Below are positions 15,899 to 24,590 of a stretch of 64,000 nt of DNA, piece after piece. The stretch is from Dactylosporangium aurantiacum (GTDB taxonomy: Bacteria > Actinomycetota > Actinomycetes > Mycobacteriales > Micromonosporaceae): assembly GCF_000716715.1 (NCBI RefSeq), contig NZ_JNYJ01000003.1:124001-188000 (forward strand). Direction: 5' to 3'. Numbering within the stretch: the first letter of the stretch is position 1; every line of letters begins with the position of its first letter. Under the pieces are notes generated by a model that did not search any database, was not told the DNA's origin, and saw nothing but the letters and a program-made list of their open reading frames with translations. A program made the translations under genes and the position numbers.

Positions 15899-17797
15899 AT
15901 GAGCGAGCCCGACCAGCCGTCCCTGATCCGCCACGCCGGTCGCAGCCTGGACCCGCGGACCGAACCGGCCACCGGGCAGGGCGGGCGCGGCGTCGTGCAG
16001 TTCCACCGGCCGCTGACCCGCGCGGAGCGGGACCGGATGCGGCGCGAGCACGGCCTGGCGCTGACGGACTACCTGCCCGACAACGCGTTCGTCGAGCGGC
16101 TGCCGTCGTGGCGGCTCGCCGCCGTCGAGGGCGACCCGCTGGTCCGGGCGGTCATGGCGTTCGGCGCGGACCTGCGCCGGTCCGCCACGGGTGGGCGCAG
16201 GACCCTGGTGCGGCGGCGGTCTCCACGGTACGAGGTGAGCCTCTTCCCGGACGCCGACCTGCCCGCGGTCCTCACCGGGCTGGCGGGCCACGGCGCCGGC
16301 GAGCCCGTGGTGGTCGACGACCGGCCGCACGGCGGGGCGGTCAAGGTCCGGTTCGCCCTGCCGGAGCCGGCGGAGCCGGCCCTCGCGGCGATCGCGGCCC
16401 TCGACGACGTGCGGTGGGTCGACGAGGTCGGCGAGCCGAAGCTCGACACGGGCCCGGTGACGGCGGCACCGGCCACCGCCCGCGCCTGGGCGGGGCCGAT
16501 CTGGGCGCTGGGGCTCACCGGCGCCGGCCAGGTCATCGGGGTCATGGACAGCCCGATCGACCTCGGCCACCGGTTCTTCGCCGACCCGCGGCACCCGGTG
16601 GGCCCGGCGCACCGCAAGGTCACCGGGTACCGCAACGCCCTCGAGGAGCAGCCCGCCCGGCACGGCACGTTCGTCGCCGGAATCGCCGCCGGCGACGACC
16701 CGGACCAGCCGGGCGGGCACCCCGACCGGGGTGTCGCGTGGGCCGCTCGGCTCACCTACGGCAACGCCGACGACCTGGAGCGCACCGGCGTGCTGGCGTA
16801 CCTGGCGGCCGCGGCCGGCGACGGCGCGTACGTGCACAGCAACAGCTGGCACGACGAACCCGAGATCCAGTACGACCAGCTGTCCGCGGACCTCGACACG
16901 TTCGCCTGGCAGCGGGAGGACCACCTGGTCCTCGGCTCCGCCGGCAACCGGACCGAGCGGATGGGGCCGCCCGGCACGGCGAAGAACGTCCTGTCGGTCG
17001 CGGCCTCGCGGGGACCGGCCCCGGCCGGCTTCGGCGACGGCGCGACCGGCCCGGCCGCCGGCGGCCGGCACAAACCGGAGCTCATGGCGCCCGGCTGCTC
17101 GATCCGCTCCACCGTCGTCGGCACGCAGGCCGGCGTCGACCTCGACCGCAACGTCTTCGTCAGCCGCACGCCGATCTGCGCGAGCAGCTGGGCCACCCCG
17201 GCGGTCGCCGGCCTCGCCGCGCTGGTCCGCCAGTACTACGTCGACGGCCACCACCCGGGCGGGCCGCTGGTGCCGTCCGGGGCGCTGCTGCGCGCCACCC
17301 TCATCGCCGGTTGCCTGCCGGACGGCGGCGGGCAGTACCCGAGCGACACCGGCGGCTGGGGCGTGGCGCGGGTCGAGGAGACGCTGCGCGGGCCGCTGCG
17401 CATCCGCGACGTCCGGCACGCCGACGGGCTCGACACCGGGGAGAGCGCCGAGCTCCAGGTCGACGTCGCCGGCGGGGGCCGGCCCCTCACCGTCACGCTC
17501 GTGTGGACCGACCCGCCCGGGATGGCCGGGTCGGACGCGCCCGCGGTGAACGCCCTCGGCCTCACCGTCGTGCCGCCGGGCGGGCGTCCGCCGCTGCCCG
17601 GCAACGTGTTCGCCGGCGGCTTCTCCACCCCCGGCCCGGCGCCGGCCCGGCCGGACACCGTCCAGCGGGTCCTGGTCCGGCAGCCGGTCCCCGGCCGGTG
17701 GACGGTCCGCGTGACCGCGACCGCCGTGCACGTCGGCAACCCCGGCCAGGGCTACGCCCTCGCCGTCACCGGCGACCTCGCACCAGCACCCAGTTGA
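15899..17797 (+). CDS. S8 (subtilisin-like) serine peptidase without signal peptide
   Basis: 632 residues from ATG 15899 (ribosome site GGAGG). Residues 1-185 are an N-terminal region with a propeptide-inhibitor-like segment (ALTDYLPDNAFVERL). The catalytic domain has Asp217 (IGVMDSP), His255 (ARHGTFVAG), oxyanion Asn350 (GSAGN) and Ser430 (ASSWATPAVAG), so the triad is complete. A beta-sandwich C-terminal domain follows (about 500-632: VTLVWTDPPG and onward, RWTVRVTATAV). No signal peptide or membrane helix is seen, so it probably acts in the cytoplasm. It is followed at 23 bp by a small gene and then a coupled Cys-rich gene, with an HTH-STAND-TPR protein downstream. Proteases beside STAND NTPases are often regulated effectors. 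Confidence 0.93.
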   Translation: MSEPDQPSLIRHAGRSLDPRTEPATGQGGRGVVQFHRPLTRAERDRMRREHGLALTDYLPDNAFVERLPSWRLAAVEGDPLVRAVMAFGADLRRSATGGRRTLVRRRSPRYEVSLFPDADLPAVLTGLAGHGAGEPVVVDDRPHGGAVKVRFALPEPAEPALAAIAALDDVRWVDEVGEPKLDTGPVTAAPATARAWAGPIWALGLTGAGQVIGVMDSPIDLGHRFFADPRHPVGPAHRKVTGYRNALEEQPARHGTFVAGIAAGDDPDQPGGHPDRGVAWAARLTYGNADDLERTGVLAYLAAAAGDGAYVHSNSWHDEPEIQYDQLSADLDTFAWQREDHLVLGSAGNRTERMGPPGTAKNVLSVAASRGPAPAGFGDGATGPAAGGRHKPELMAPGCSIRSTVVGTQAGVDLDRNVFVSRTPICASSWATPAVAGLAALVRQYYVDGHHPGGPLVPSGALLRATLIAGCLPDGGGQYPSDTGGWGVARVEETLRGPLRIRDVRHADGLDTGESAELQVDVAGGGRPLTVTLVWTDPPGMAGSDAPAVNALGLTVVPPGGRPPLPGNVFAGGFSTPGPAPARPDTVQRVLVRQPVPGRWTVRVTATAVHVGNPGQGYALAVTGDLAPAPS

Positions 17798-17820
17798 ACC
17801 GAACCCAGGAGGTACCCACC

Positions 17821-18132
17821 ATGCAACAGGTCAAGGGCGTGCGGGCCGTGGTCCAGGGCGACCTGCCCGACGAGATCATGCAGCGCATCGCGGCCGCCGT
17901 CCGCCGGGCGGTCCTGCACGAGCTCGCCGACGTCGACCTCGGCCCGCGCCTGCGGCAGCTGCCGCTGCAGCCGCCGGCGGCGCCGTCGAGCGAGGACGTC
18001 GGCGTGGCCGACTTCATCCCGCCGCTGGTGCCGATCCTCGGCTTCTGGTTCCTGCCCGGCGAGGGGCCGCTGCTGCCGGAGGTGCCGGACGTACCGGACC
18101 TGCCCGACATCGACGGGCCGATCGTCGCATGA
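17821..18132 (+). CDS. Small unrecognised protein of the subtilase locus
   Basis: 103 residues from ATG 17821, with AGGAGGT 8 bases upstream. The N-terminal half is a basic amphipathic helix (MQRIAAAVRRAVLHELADV). The C-terminal half is a proline-rich hydrophobic tail (FIPPLVPILGFWFLPGE, then LPEVPDVPDLPDID). The family is not recognised. Its stop overlaps the start of the Cys-rich gene by 4 bp (ATGA). It could be a substrate or anchor for the protease; the Leu-Pro-rich tail may bind a membrane surface. Confidence 0.75.
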   Translation: MQQVKGVRAVVQGDLPDEIMQRIAAAVRRAVLHELADVDLGPRLRQLPLQPPAAPSSEDVGVADFIPPLVPILGFWFLPGEGPLLPEVPDVPDLPDIDGPIVA

Positions 18133-18569
18133 ACGCCACGCCGCCCCCGGCGCGCACGTGCCCGAGCAGCTCGTGCACGCCGGGGAACCTCCTGCTCGGC
18201 ATCGTGCGCCCCGACGGCACCATGGCGCAGCTGCGCCCGCCGCTGGAGGTGGACGAGACGTTCGTGCGGCGAGCCCAGGCCGGTGACCGCGTGCCGGAGG
18301 CGCGGATGCGCTTCGCCGGGCCGTGCGTGACGTCGCGGTGCCGGCAGTGGACCGGCGAGCGCTGCGGCGTCGCCGACCTCATCGCCGACCGCGCGGCGGC
18401 GCTGCCGGACCCGGACGCGGCGGGGCTCGCGCCGTGCGCGATCCGGGCGACGTGCCGGTGGTGGGCGCAGCGTGGCGCCGACGCCTGCCGGATCTGCCCG
18501 GCCGTCGTGCACACCTGGCGCGACGACGCCGCCGGTCGGCGCCCCGCGCCCGACGACCCGGTCGGGTGA
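18129..18569 (+). CDS. Nine-cysteine protein of the subtilase locus
   Basis: 146 residues; ATG 18129 overlaps the previous stop by 4 bp. Cysteines sit at 11, 16, 66, 71, 79, 103, 109, 120 and 123 in the clusters CPSSSC, CVTSRCRQWTGERC and CAIRATCRWWAQ..CRIC, a spacing suited to a zinc or iron-sulfur site. A central segment, LLGIVRPDGTMAQLRPPLEV, looks like a beta hairpin. It has no signal peptide, so disulfides are unlikely. I do not recognise the family. Coupled translation ties it to the subtilase locus. Confidence 0.75.
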   Translation: MNATPPPARTCPSSSCTPGNLLLGIVRPDGTMAQLRPPLEVDETFVRRAQAGDRVPEARMRFAGPCVTSRCRQWTGERCGVADLIADRAAALPDPDAAGLAPCAIRATCRWWAQRGADACRICPAVVHTWRDDAAGRRPAPDDPVG

Positions 18570-18621
18570 GCGGCCGGCCGGCCGGTTTCCAAGCGGCGGG
18601 CCGCCGGGGGACACTTCGCGT

Positions 18622-21240
18622 GTGCGCGCGCTGCCCCGGCCAACGCTGCCCCCGGGACCCCTCGCCGACCTGTTCGACGAGCTGCACCAGCTGCACCACC
18701 GGGCCGGCTGGCCGAGCCTGCGGCGGATGGCGGCCGAGGTCGGGTGCAGCCACACCACCATCGCCACCGCGTTCAGCGGCCCCCGGCCACCGCGCTGGGG
18801 GCTGCTGGAGCTGATCGTCGAGGCGCTCGGCGGCGACCCCGAGCAGTTCCGCGCCGGCTGGATCGCCGCGACCCAGGCCGACCCCGACGAGGCCGCCGCG
18901 GCACCGGCGGCGCCCGCGGCACCACCGGCGTTCACGTACGTCACGCCGCGCGACCTGCCGGCGCCGGCCGCGCCGTTCATCGGCCGGTCCGCCGAGCTCG
19001 CCCAGCTCGACGAGGCGTTCGCGGCCGCCGGCGCCGGGGAGGCGTCCAACGTGGTCCTCATCGCCGGCCCGCCCGGCGTCGGCAAGACCACCCTCGCCGT
19101 CGCATGGAGCCACACCGTCGCTGACCGGCACCCGGACGGCCAGCTGCACCTCGACCTGCGCGGCTATGACGTGAGCCGCCCCCGTACCCCGTCCGCGGCC
19201 GCCGACGCCGTCCTGCGCCGCCTCGGCGTCGAGGCCCCGGCGCTGCCCCGGGAGCTGAGCGAGAAGTCGGCGCTGCTGCGCTCGCACCTGGCCGGCCGCC
19301 GGCTGCTGCTGGTCCTGGACAACGCCCACTCCGCCGACCAGGTGTGGCCGCTGCTGCCCGGCACCGCCTCGTCGTTCGTCGTCATCACCAGCCGCGACAG
19401 CATCCCGGGGCTCGTCGCCCGCACCGGCGCCCGCCGGATCCTGCTCGACCGGCTCGACCCTGCCGCTGCCGCGGAGCTGCTGACCAGGCTCCTCGGTGCC
19501 CCCGCCGCCGCCGATCCTGCCGCGGTACGGGCACTGGCCGCGCGCTGCGCGCACCTGCCGCTGGCGCTGCGCGTCGCCGCCGAGGTCGTCACCCAGGACC
19601 CCCGCCAGCCGCTCGCGGAGCAGGTGGCCCGCTTCGACCGGCGCGCCGCCCGGCTCGACCTGCTCGACGCCGGCGGCGACGAACGCACCGCCGTTCGCAG
19701 CGTCTTCTCCTGGTCGCTGCGCCGGCTCAGCGCGCCGGCCCGGTCGCTGTTCGAGCTGCTCGGGCTCAGCCCCGCCCGGCACCTCGACGACGACGCCGCG
19801 GCCGCGCTGCTCGGCGCGGGACCCGCGGCCGGGGCCGCCGCCGTCGCCGAGCTGCTGCGCGCCCACCTCGTCGAGCGCCGCGACGACACGGTCGGGCTGC
19901 ACGACCTGCTCCGCGACTACGTGGTGGAGCTGGCCGCGCAGCGGCCCGAGACCGAACGCCGGGCCGCCCGGCTGCGGCTCTTCCAGCACTACGTGACCGC
20001 GTGCCGGCGGGCCGCCGGACCCGACGGCGACCCCGGCTGGCTGCGGCGGCACCGCTCGTCACTGGTCGCCGTCGCCCGCTCCGCCGCGCAGGACCATCCC
20101 GGGCCGTGCCTGGAGCTGGCCGAGCTGCTGCACGGGTACCTGGAGGGCGCCGGCCACTACAGCGACGCGATCGCCGTGCAGCGCACCGCCATCGACGTCG
20201 CCCGCCGCCGCGGCGACGACGGGCCGCTGTGCGCCGCCCTGTGCCGGCTCGCCGACGTCCTGCGCCGTGCCGGCGACCTCACCGACTCCCTCGCCGCCGC
20301 CACCGAGGCCCTGGCGATCGGGGAACGGCTCGGCGACCCGTCCCGCATAGCCGGTGCGCTGCAGGCGATGGCGGCGGTGCACGTCCGGCAGGGCCACAAC
20401 GAGCTCGGCAGCGACGAGCTGGGCCGGGCCGCCGGCATCTTCCGCGACCTCGGCGACCGGGCCGGCGAGGCGGCCGCCGCGAACCGCCGCGGGATCGCCC
20501 TCATGCAACTGGGCCGGCTCACCGAGGCGCTGGAGCAGCACGAGCGGGCGTACACCGGGTACCGGGACCTCGGCCTGCGGCTGCCGATGGGGCGCGCCGC
20601 CAACAACATGGGCGTGCTGTGCGTGCGGCTCGGCGCGCACGAACGGGCGTCGGCCGTGCTCGCCGAGGCCCTCGAGCTGGCGCGGTCCACCGGCAACCGG
20701 GCCGGCGTCGGGGTCGCCCGGGCCAACCTCGGCGACCTCGCCGCCCGCGCCGGCCGCTGGCAGGACGCGGCCGAACACTTCCGGCAGGCCGTCGACGCGT
20801 GCGAACAGGTCGGGTACCTCGCCGGCCTCGCCGACGCCCGCCGGGGCCTCGGGCTGGCCCTCGCGCACCTCGGCGAGGCCGGCGAGGGCCTCGCGCTGCT
20901 CGACGACGCGCTGCGCCTCGGCCGGCGCGTCGGCGACACGGACATCGAGGCGGCCACCCTCATCGACCTCGGGCACGTGCACCGGCACGCCGGCAAGGAC
21001 GGCACCGGCAGCTACCGCGCGGCGCTGGCGACCACCGAGGTCACCGGCGACCCGTACCAGCGGGCGAGGGCCCTGGACGGGCTGGGCCGCTGCGCCGCGG
21101 ACGCCGGCCGGCCCGGGCGGGCGGCGGAGCACTGGCGGGCCGCCCTGGCGCTGTTCGAGCGGCTCGGCGTACCGGAGGCCGACACCGTGCGGGCGGCGCT
21201 GCTCACAGCGGGGCCAGCCAGGCCGGCCAGACGACCATGA
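18622..21240 (+). CDS. HTH - STAND (NB-ARC) NTPase - TPR protein
   Basis: 872 residues from GTG 18622. An Xre-like helix-turn-helix is at about 25-80 (SLRRMAAEVGCSHTTIATAFSG). The NB-ARC NTPase has Walker A GPPGVGKTT at 149-157, Walker B LLLVLDNA at about 230 and a VVITSRDS segment, with a winged-helix region ending HDLLRDYVVELAA. TPR repeats fill about 530-860 (for example AGHYSDAIAVQRTAID). The architecture matches orphan AfsR-like regulators that lack the SARP domain. It lies 52 bp after the Cys-rich gene on the same strand, so it could sense a signal and regulate the subtilase locus. Its 3' end overlaps the convergent gene by 38 bp. Confidence 0.9.
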   Translation: MRALPRPTLPPGPLADLFDELHQLHHRAGWPSLRRMAAEVGCSHTTIATAFSGPRPPRWGLLELIVEALGGDPEQFRAGWIAATQADPDEAAAAPAAPAAPPAFTYVTPRDLPAPAAPFIGRSAELAQLDEAFAAAGAGEASNVVLIAGPPGVGKTTLAVAWSHTVADRHPDGQLHLDLRGYDVSRPRTPSAAADAVLRRLGVEAPALPRELSEKSALLRSHLAGRRLLLVLDNAHSADQVWPLLPGTASSFVVITSRDSIPGLVARTGARRILLDRLDPAAAAELLTRLLGAPAAADPAAVRALAARCAHLPLALRVAAEVVTQDPRQPLAEQVARFDRRAARLDLLDAGGDERTAVRSVFSWSLRRLSAPARSLFELLGLSPARHLDDDAAAALLGAGPAAGAAAVAELLRAHLVERRDDTVGLHDLLRDYVVELAAQRPETERRAARLRLFQHYVTACRRAAGPDGDPGWLRRHRSSLVAVARSAAQDHPGPCLELAELLHGYLEGAGHYSDAIAVQRTAIDVARRRGDDGPLCAALCRLADVLRRAGDLTDSLAAATEALAIGERLGDPSRIAGALQAMAAVHVRQGHNELGSDELGRAAGIFRDLGDRAGEAAAANRRGIALMQLGRLTEALEQHERAYTGYRDLGLRLPMGRAANNMGVLCVRLGAHERASAVLAEALELARSTGNRAGVGVARANLGDLAARAGRWQDAAEHFRQAVDACEQVGYLAGLADARRGLGLALAHLGEAGEGLALLDDALRLGRRVGDTDIEAATLIDLGHVHRHAGKDGTGSYRAALATTEVTGDPYQRARALDGLGRCAADAGRPGRAAEHWRAALALFERLGVPEADTVRAALLTAGPARPARRP

Positions 21241-21742
21241 TGTGCGCGGCGGCCGTGTCGGCGCCGTCGCGGCCGGTCAGGGTGGCGCCGAGGACGGCGG
21301 CGGACGCGGTGACCGCGGTCAGCAGCACGTTCCACGACGTGACCAGGCTCGCGTCGGGCAGCGTCGAGGACAGCGCGTCGAACGCCGTGGTCGGCAGCGC
21401 GCCGGTCACCAGCATCGAGAACTCCGCGGGCGCGGCCAGGGCCTGCAGCGCCTGGATCCTGCCCTGCAGTTCGGCGCTCTGGTCGGTGCTGAGCACCTTC
21501 GCGTCGGCGAGCGCCATCACCGCCCGGGTCGCCATCCCCACCAGCGCCGCGAGGGGGGCGTCCCGCAGCGTGGCGACCTCCACCTGACCCCAGGTGACCA
21601 CGACGTCGCGGACCAGCTCCTGCTGCTCCTGCGCGGTCAGCACGACCGCCAGGTCCTTGCTGTGCCCGGTGCCGAAGTTCTTGCTGTGCGCGGCGCCCAC
21701 GTTCTCGCTGTGCGCGGTGCTGACGTCCTTGCTGTGGCTCAT
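21203..21742 (-). CDS. Unrecognised protein with four N-terminal octapeptide repeats
   Basis: 179 residues from ATG 21742. The N-terminus has four copies of an 8-residue unit (HSKDVSTA, HSENVGAA, HSKNFGTG, HSKDLAVV; a 24-bp DNA repeat across about 21654-21742). A helical body follows (LTAQEQQELVRDVVVTWGQVEV, then ADAKVLSTDQSAELQGRIQAL), then a hydrophobic C-terminal stretch (SWNVLLTAVTASAAVLGATL). The family is not recognised. It is divergent from 21926, and its 3' end overlaps the STAND gene antisense by 38 bp. Regular His-Ser repeats could bind a metal or a partner; this is speculation. Confidence 0.7.
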   Translation of the reverse strand: MSHSKDVSTAHSENVGAAHSKNFGTGHSKDLAVVLTAQEQQELVRDVVVTWGQVEVATLRDAPLAALVGMATRAVMALADAKVLSTDQSAELQGRIQALQALAAPAEFSMLVTGALPTTAFDALSSTLPDASLVTSWNVLLTAVTASAAVLGATLTGRDGADTAAAHIMVVWPAWLAPL

Positions 21743-21925
21743 CGTGCGCTCCGTCCCGTCATCGGCCTCGATGGCTTCATTCTCGGGGCGGCGGGAGCGG
21801 GGTTGACGAAATTGGCCGGATCCCGCCTGGCCAGTTCCGTACGGAGTCGTAAACGCCTCCCGCGGCGGTCGAAGACTGCTTGCGGGGCCGGACGAGCCGG
21901 TCCCGGGAGAAGGGGGACCCACACC

Positions 21926-22486
21926 ATGTCCAGGCAACCACGCGACCAGGTCAGCACCGACGGCGTGTTCCTGTCCACGCCGGGCGTCTTCGACGGCACC
22001 GCCGCCGGACTTCGGCACGCGTTCAAGATGCAGTTCTCGCCGACCGCGTCGCGGCACGACGAGGATGGCGGCGGTGGGCGTACGGCCATCGGCACCGCCT
22101 TCGCGATGGACCGCGCGCTGCTCGACTTCGGCGCCGTGCAGCCCTCCGCGGTCGACCTGGCCCGCGCCGAACGCGACTGCGAGCTGCTGCGCGAGGCGAT
22201 CCGCAAGCACCCCGAGGTGCTCACCCAGGCCCTCGACCTGGTCACCGGCGGCCGGACCGACGTCGACGGCATCCGCTCGGCCGCGAGCGCGCTGCAGGGC
22301 ATCGGTCTGACCGAGCGGCAGGCGTACGACACCGGCGGCGGCATCGTCGCCCTGCTCCTACTGGCCGCCGCGGCGCTGCTCATCGAGGGCTGCGACGCGT
22401 GCGTGACGGTGGTGGAGACCAGCCCGCAGGTGCAGCCGCAGTTCCCGTCCAGCCCCGGCCCGGCCGACGCGGGCGGCGGCGGCTGA
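21926..22486 (+). CDS. Unrecognised protein with C-terminal hydrophobic segment
   Basis: 186 residues from ATG 21926, with an AGGGGGA ribosome site. The N-terminal part is soluble and Gly/Asp-rich (HDEDGGGG). A helical middle region follows (SAVDLARAERDCELLREAIRK, then EVLTQALDLVTGG). One strong hydrophobic segment (IVALLLLAAAALLIEGC, about 139-155) is followed by a short Pro/Gly tail, which suggests a tail-anchored or membrane-inserting protein. The family is not recognised. It is divergent from the octapeptide-repeat gene, 183 bp away. The intergenic DNA is less GC-rich (GGATCCCGCCTGGCCAGTTC region), consistent with promoters. Confidence 0.7.
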   Translation: MSRQPRDQVSTDGVFLSTPGVFDGTAAGLRHAFKMQFSPTASRHDEDGGGGRTAIGTAFAMDRALLDFGAVQPSAVDLARAERDCELLREAIRKHPEVLTQALDLVTGGRTDVDGIRSAASALQGIGLTERQAYDTGGGIVALLLLAAAALLIEGCDACVTVVETSPQVQPQFPSSPGPADAGGGG

Positions 22487-22507
22487 GCCGGGGACGGGGC
22501 TGTTCGC

Positions 22508-22801
22508 TCAGCGCTCGGGCAACTCGCTGAGCAGCGTGAACTCGAACTCGATCTGCGGCGGGTCGGACCCTTCCTCGGGTGCGACGAGGTACGACTCGAC
22601 ACGGAACCCGAGGTTGAGCACGTCCGCGGCCCGGATGTGCTCGACCAGTTCCTCGGCGGCCGTGAAGTAGGCGGTGTAGATGATCGACGGCCCGTCGGCG
22701 ACGTCGCCGGCGGGCTCGAAGGTTTCCTCGGCGTCGGCTTCGGGGGTCTCAGCTGCGATGTCAACGGTCACGAGCGGCGAGCCTACGCGCAAGGTTGCCA
22801 C
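22508..22801 (-). CDS. Small acidic protein of unknown function
   Basis: 97 residues from GTG 22801; an alternative GTG ten codons later is possible. It is strongly acidic (ETPEADAEETFEPAGDVADG) with a beta/alpha pattern (SIIYTAYFTAAEELVEHIRAADV, then FRVESYLVAPEEG, then EFEFTLLSELPE). There are no membrane segments or catalytic motif. It converges on 21926-22486 with a 21-bp gap and is divergent from the lipoprotein gene. The family is not recognised. Confidence 0.65.
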   Translation of the reverse strand: MATLRVGSPLVTVDIAAETPEADAEETFEPAGDVADGPSIIYTAYFTAAEELVEHIRAADVLNLGFRVESYLVAPEEGSDPPQIEFEFTLLSELPER

Positions 22802-22921
22802 CCGGCACGGCGGAGCCGTGCGGCGCCGGCTGAGGGATCCGTCACTGCCAGGCGGCGGGGAAAATGTCGGTGGGGGTCTTTATGCTCGGCTCGCTTGGTC
22901 ACACCACACGGGGAGCACGAG

Positions 22922-23506
22922 ATGCGGCTGCGACGGATCGTTCTGGCATGCGCCCTGGTCGCGGCGGTCGGCCTGACCGCGGCGTGCGGCGATGACCCGA
23001 CCGGCACCGCCGGCGCGTCCTCCACCGCCACGGCCGGTGGTGCTTCGGGCGCCGCCTCCGCTGGCGCTTCGGCCGGTACATCGGCCGGTGCTTCCGTTGC
23101 GGGCCCGTCCGGTGGCTCGTCCGGAGGTTCTTCCGGAGGCGCTTCCGGGGCCGGGTCGGGCAACACCGAGGCCGTGTGCAAGGGCGTGGTGGCCGCCTAC
23201 GATCAGGAGAAGGGCGAGCTGGTCGGTGCCCTCGGCGAGATGCTGGCGGCCGGCGCCCGCGACGACAAGGCCGGCGTCGCCGCCGCGAAGGCCAAGGGCC
23301 AGGTCGTGATGGCCCGCCTCACGAAGGCCGTCGACGCCGAGCTGGCGAAGGCCACCGACCCCGCCGCGAAGGCGGCCATCCAGAAGTTCGTGGCGACGTT
23401 CGCGAAGGTCCTGCAGGGCGAGAGCCTCGACGACCCGGCCTTCCAGGCCGAGCTGGACAAGGCCACCACGGAGGCCGCGAAGTACTGCCCCGCCCTGTCC
23501 GCATAG
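22922..23506 (+). CDS. Secreted lipoprotein with low-complexity linker
   Basis: 194 residues from ATG 22922 (GGGGAG upstream). A lipoprotein signal peptide runs from RLRRIVLACALVAAVGLTAAC to the lipobox LTAAC, with Cys22 as the lipid-bearing residue. A Gly/Ala/Ser-rich linker (about 25-80, with GGSSGGSSGGAS repeats) is followed by a helical domain with two cysteines (VCKGVVAAYDQEKGELVGAL to KYCPALSA). It should be exported and anchored to the membrane. The function is unknown. A mutated second copy of its last ~30 codons lies downstream. Confidence 0.85.
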   Translation: MRLRRIVLACALVAAVGLTAACGDDPTGTAGASSTATAGGASGAASAGASAGTSAGASVAGPSGGSSGGSSGGASGAGSGNTEAVCKGVVAAYDQEKGELVGALGEMLAAGARDDKAGVAAAKAKGQVVMARLTKAVDAELAKATDPAAKAAIQKFVATFAKVLQGESLDDPAFQAELDKATTEAAKYCPALSA

Positions 23507-24060
23507 ACGCCCGCACCGGCCGCGGTGGCCCCGGCGCCTGCACCGGGGGCGGTGGCTTTGGCGGTGCTCGCCGCGCTCGGTCGCGAGCGCGTCCGGGTGC
23601 GCGACGTGCGCGGGGCTGGTCGCTGCCGGCGGGTGGCCGCACCGCGGGCCCGTGGCGGCGCGGACCACGATGGGGCACCGGCCGCGAGGCTGCGGGGTCC
23701 CGGGGCACCGCACCGGGGCCGCCGGTGGTGCTGACGCTGAGCACCTGGGCCACCGGCGGTGCTGACGCTGAGCACCGTCATCGCGCGGGACGAGGGTGCT
23801 CCGCGTTCCCGGGCACCACCACCGTGGCGCCAGCACAGCCGCAACGACCGGCCCGGTTGGGTTCGGCGGCCACGAGTGGCTTCTCCCGCCGGCCTTCGAT
23901 GCCGAGCTGGACAAGGGGCCACCACGGAGGCCGCGAAGTACTGCCCCGTCCCGTCCGCGTAGAAGGTCCGCACCGGCCCCGGTGGCCTTGGCGGTGCTCG
24001 ATGCGCTCGGTCGCGGGCGCGACGTGCGGGCACTGCAGGCCGTGCTGATGCTGACCACCA
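23443..24060. repeat. Diverged direct duplication of the lipoprotein 3' end and flanking DNA
   Basis: The stretch 23443-23620, covering the last codons of the lipoprotein gene plus downstream sequence, recurs in mutated form at 23897-24030, with a period of 454 bp (GAGCTGGACAA at 23450 and at 23904). The second copy has an extra G (ACAAGGGGCC) that breaks the frame but keeps the same TAG position. Between and after them the 19-mer GGTGCTGACGCTGAGCACC occurs at 23727 and 23758, and in degraded form at 24041. The 608 bp from 23507 to 24114 hold no gene I can support. Confidence 0.75.
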
Positions 24061-24114
24061 CCACCACCGCGCGGGCCGAGGGTGTTCCAGGGTCCTCGGG
24101 CACCTTCACTGCCG

Positions 24115-24522
24115 TCAATGCCCGGGCGTCACGGTCACCAACGCCGCGCCCGGGCTGGGTTCGGCGGTTACGACCGGCTTGCCCGCCGACCCGGCGGGTC
24201 GGCGGTCGCGGTGCCCCGGTTGGCCGGTGTGCAGGGCGCCCGCGCCAGCGATACCCAGACCCCACGGGATCGACCACCACATCGCGAACTGGCCGACGGC
24301 GCTGAGCGTGGCGCCGGACCAGGCGCCGAGCAGGACCGGCAGGGCCGCGACCACGGCGCCGGCCAGGACGACCCACGCGCGGGCCAGGCGGGACGGCTCG
24401 GCGGCGGACACGGGTGCGGGCACGACAGCGGGCGAACCAGCCGACACGGGTCCAGGTCCGGAAGCGAGACGGTAGGCCAGGAGCACGATCAGCCCGCCGG
24501 ACGCGCGGGCGGGAATGGTCAT
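24115..24522 (-). CDS. Small membrane protein
   Basis: 135 residues from ATG 24522. Three hydrophobic segments are visible: GGLIVLLAYRLA (about 9-20), WVVLAGAVVAALPVLLGAW (about 50-68) and FAMWWSIPWGLGIAGAGAL (about 79-97). The hydrophilic tail after residue 98 runs into repeat-rich DNA and may be extended by decay. It lies 68 bp downstream of the SRPBCC/DinB fusion gene on the same strand. The family is not recognised. Confidence 0.5.
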   Translation of the reverse strand: MTIPARASGGLIVLLAYRLASGPGPVSAGSPAVVPAPVSAAEPSRLARAWVVLAGAVVAALPVLLGAWSGATLSAVGQFAMWWSIPWGLGIAGAGALHTGQPGHRDRRPAGSAGKPVVTAEPSPGAALVTVTPGH

Positions 24523-24590
24523 GCCTGGTGCAATGAGGCGGACGGCCCGCGGTCGCTCGGACAGACCAGGCACGCCACGGCGGCGGCTGG

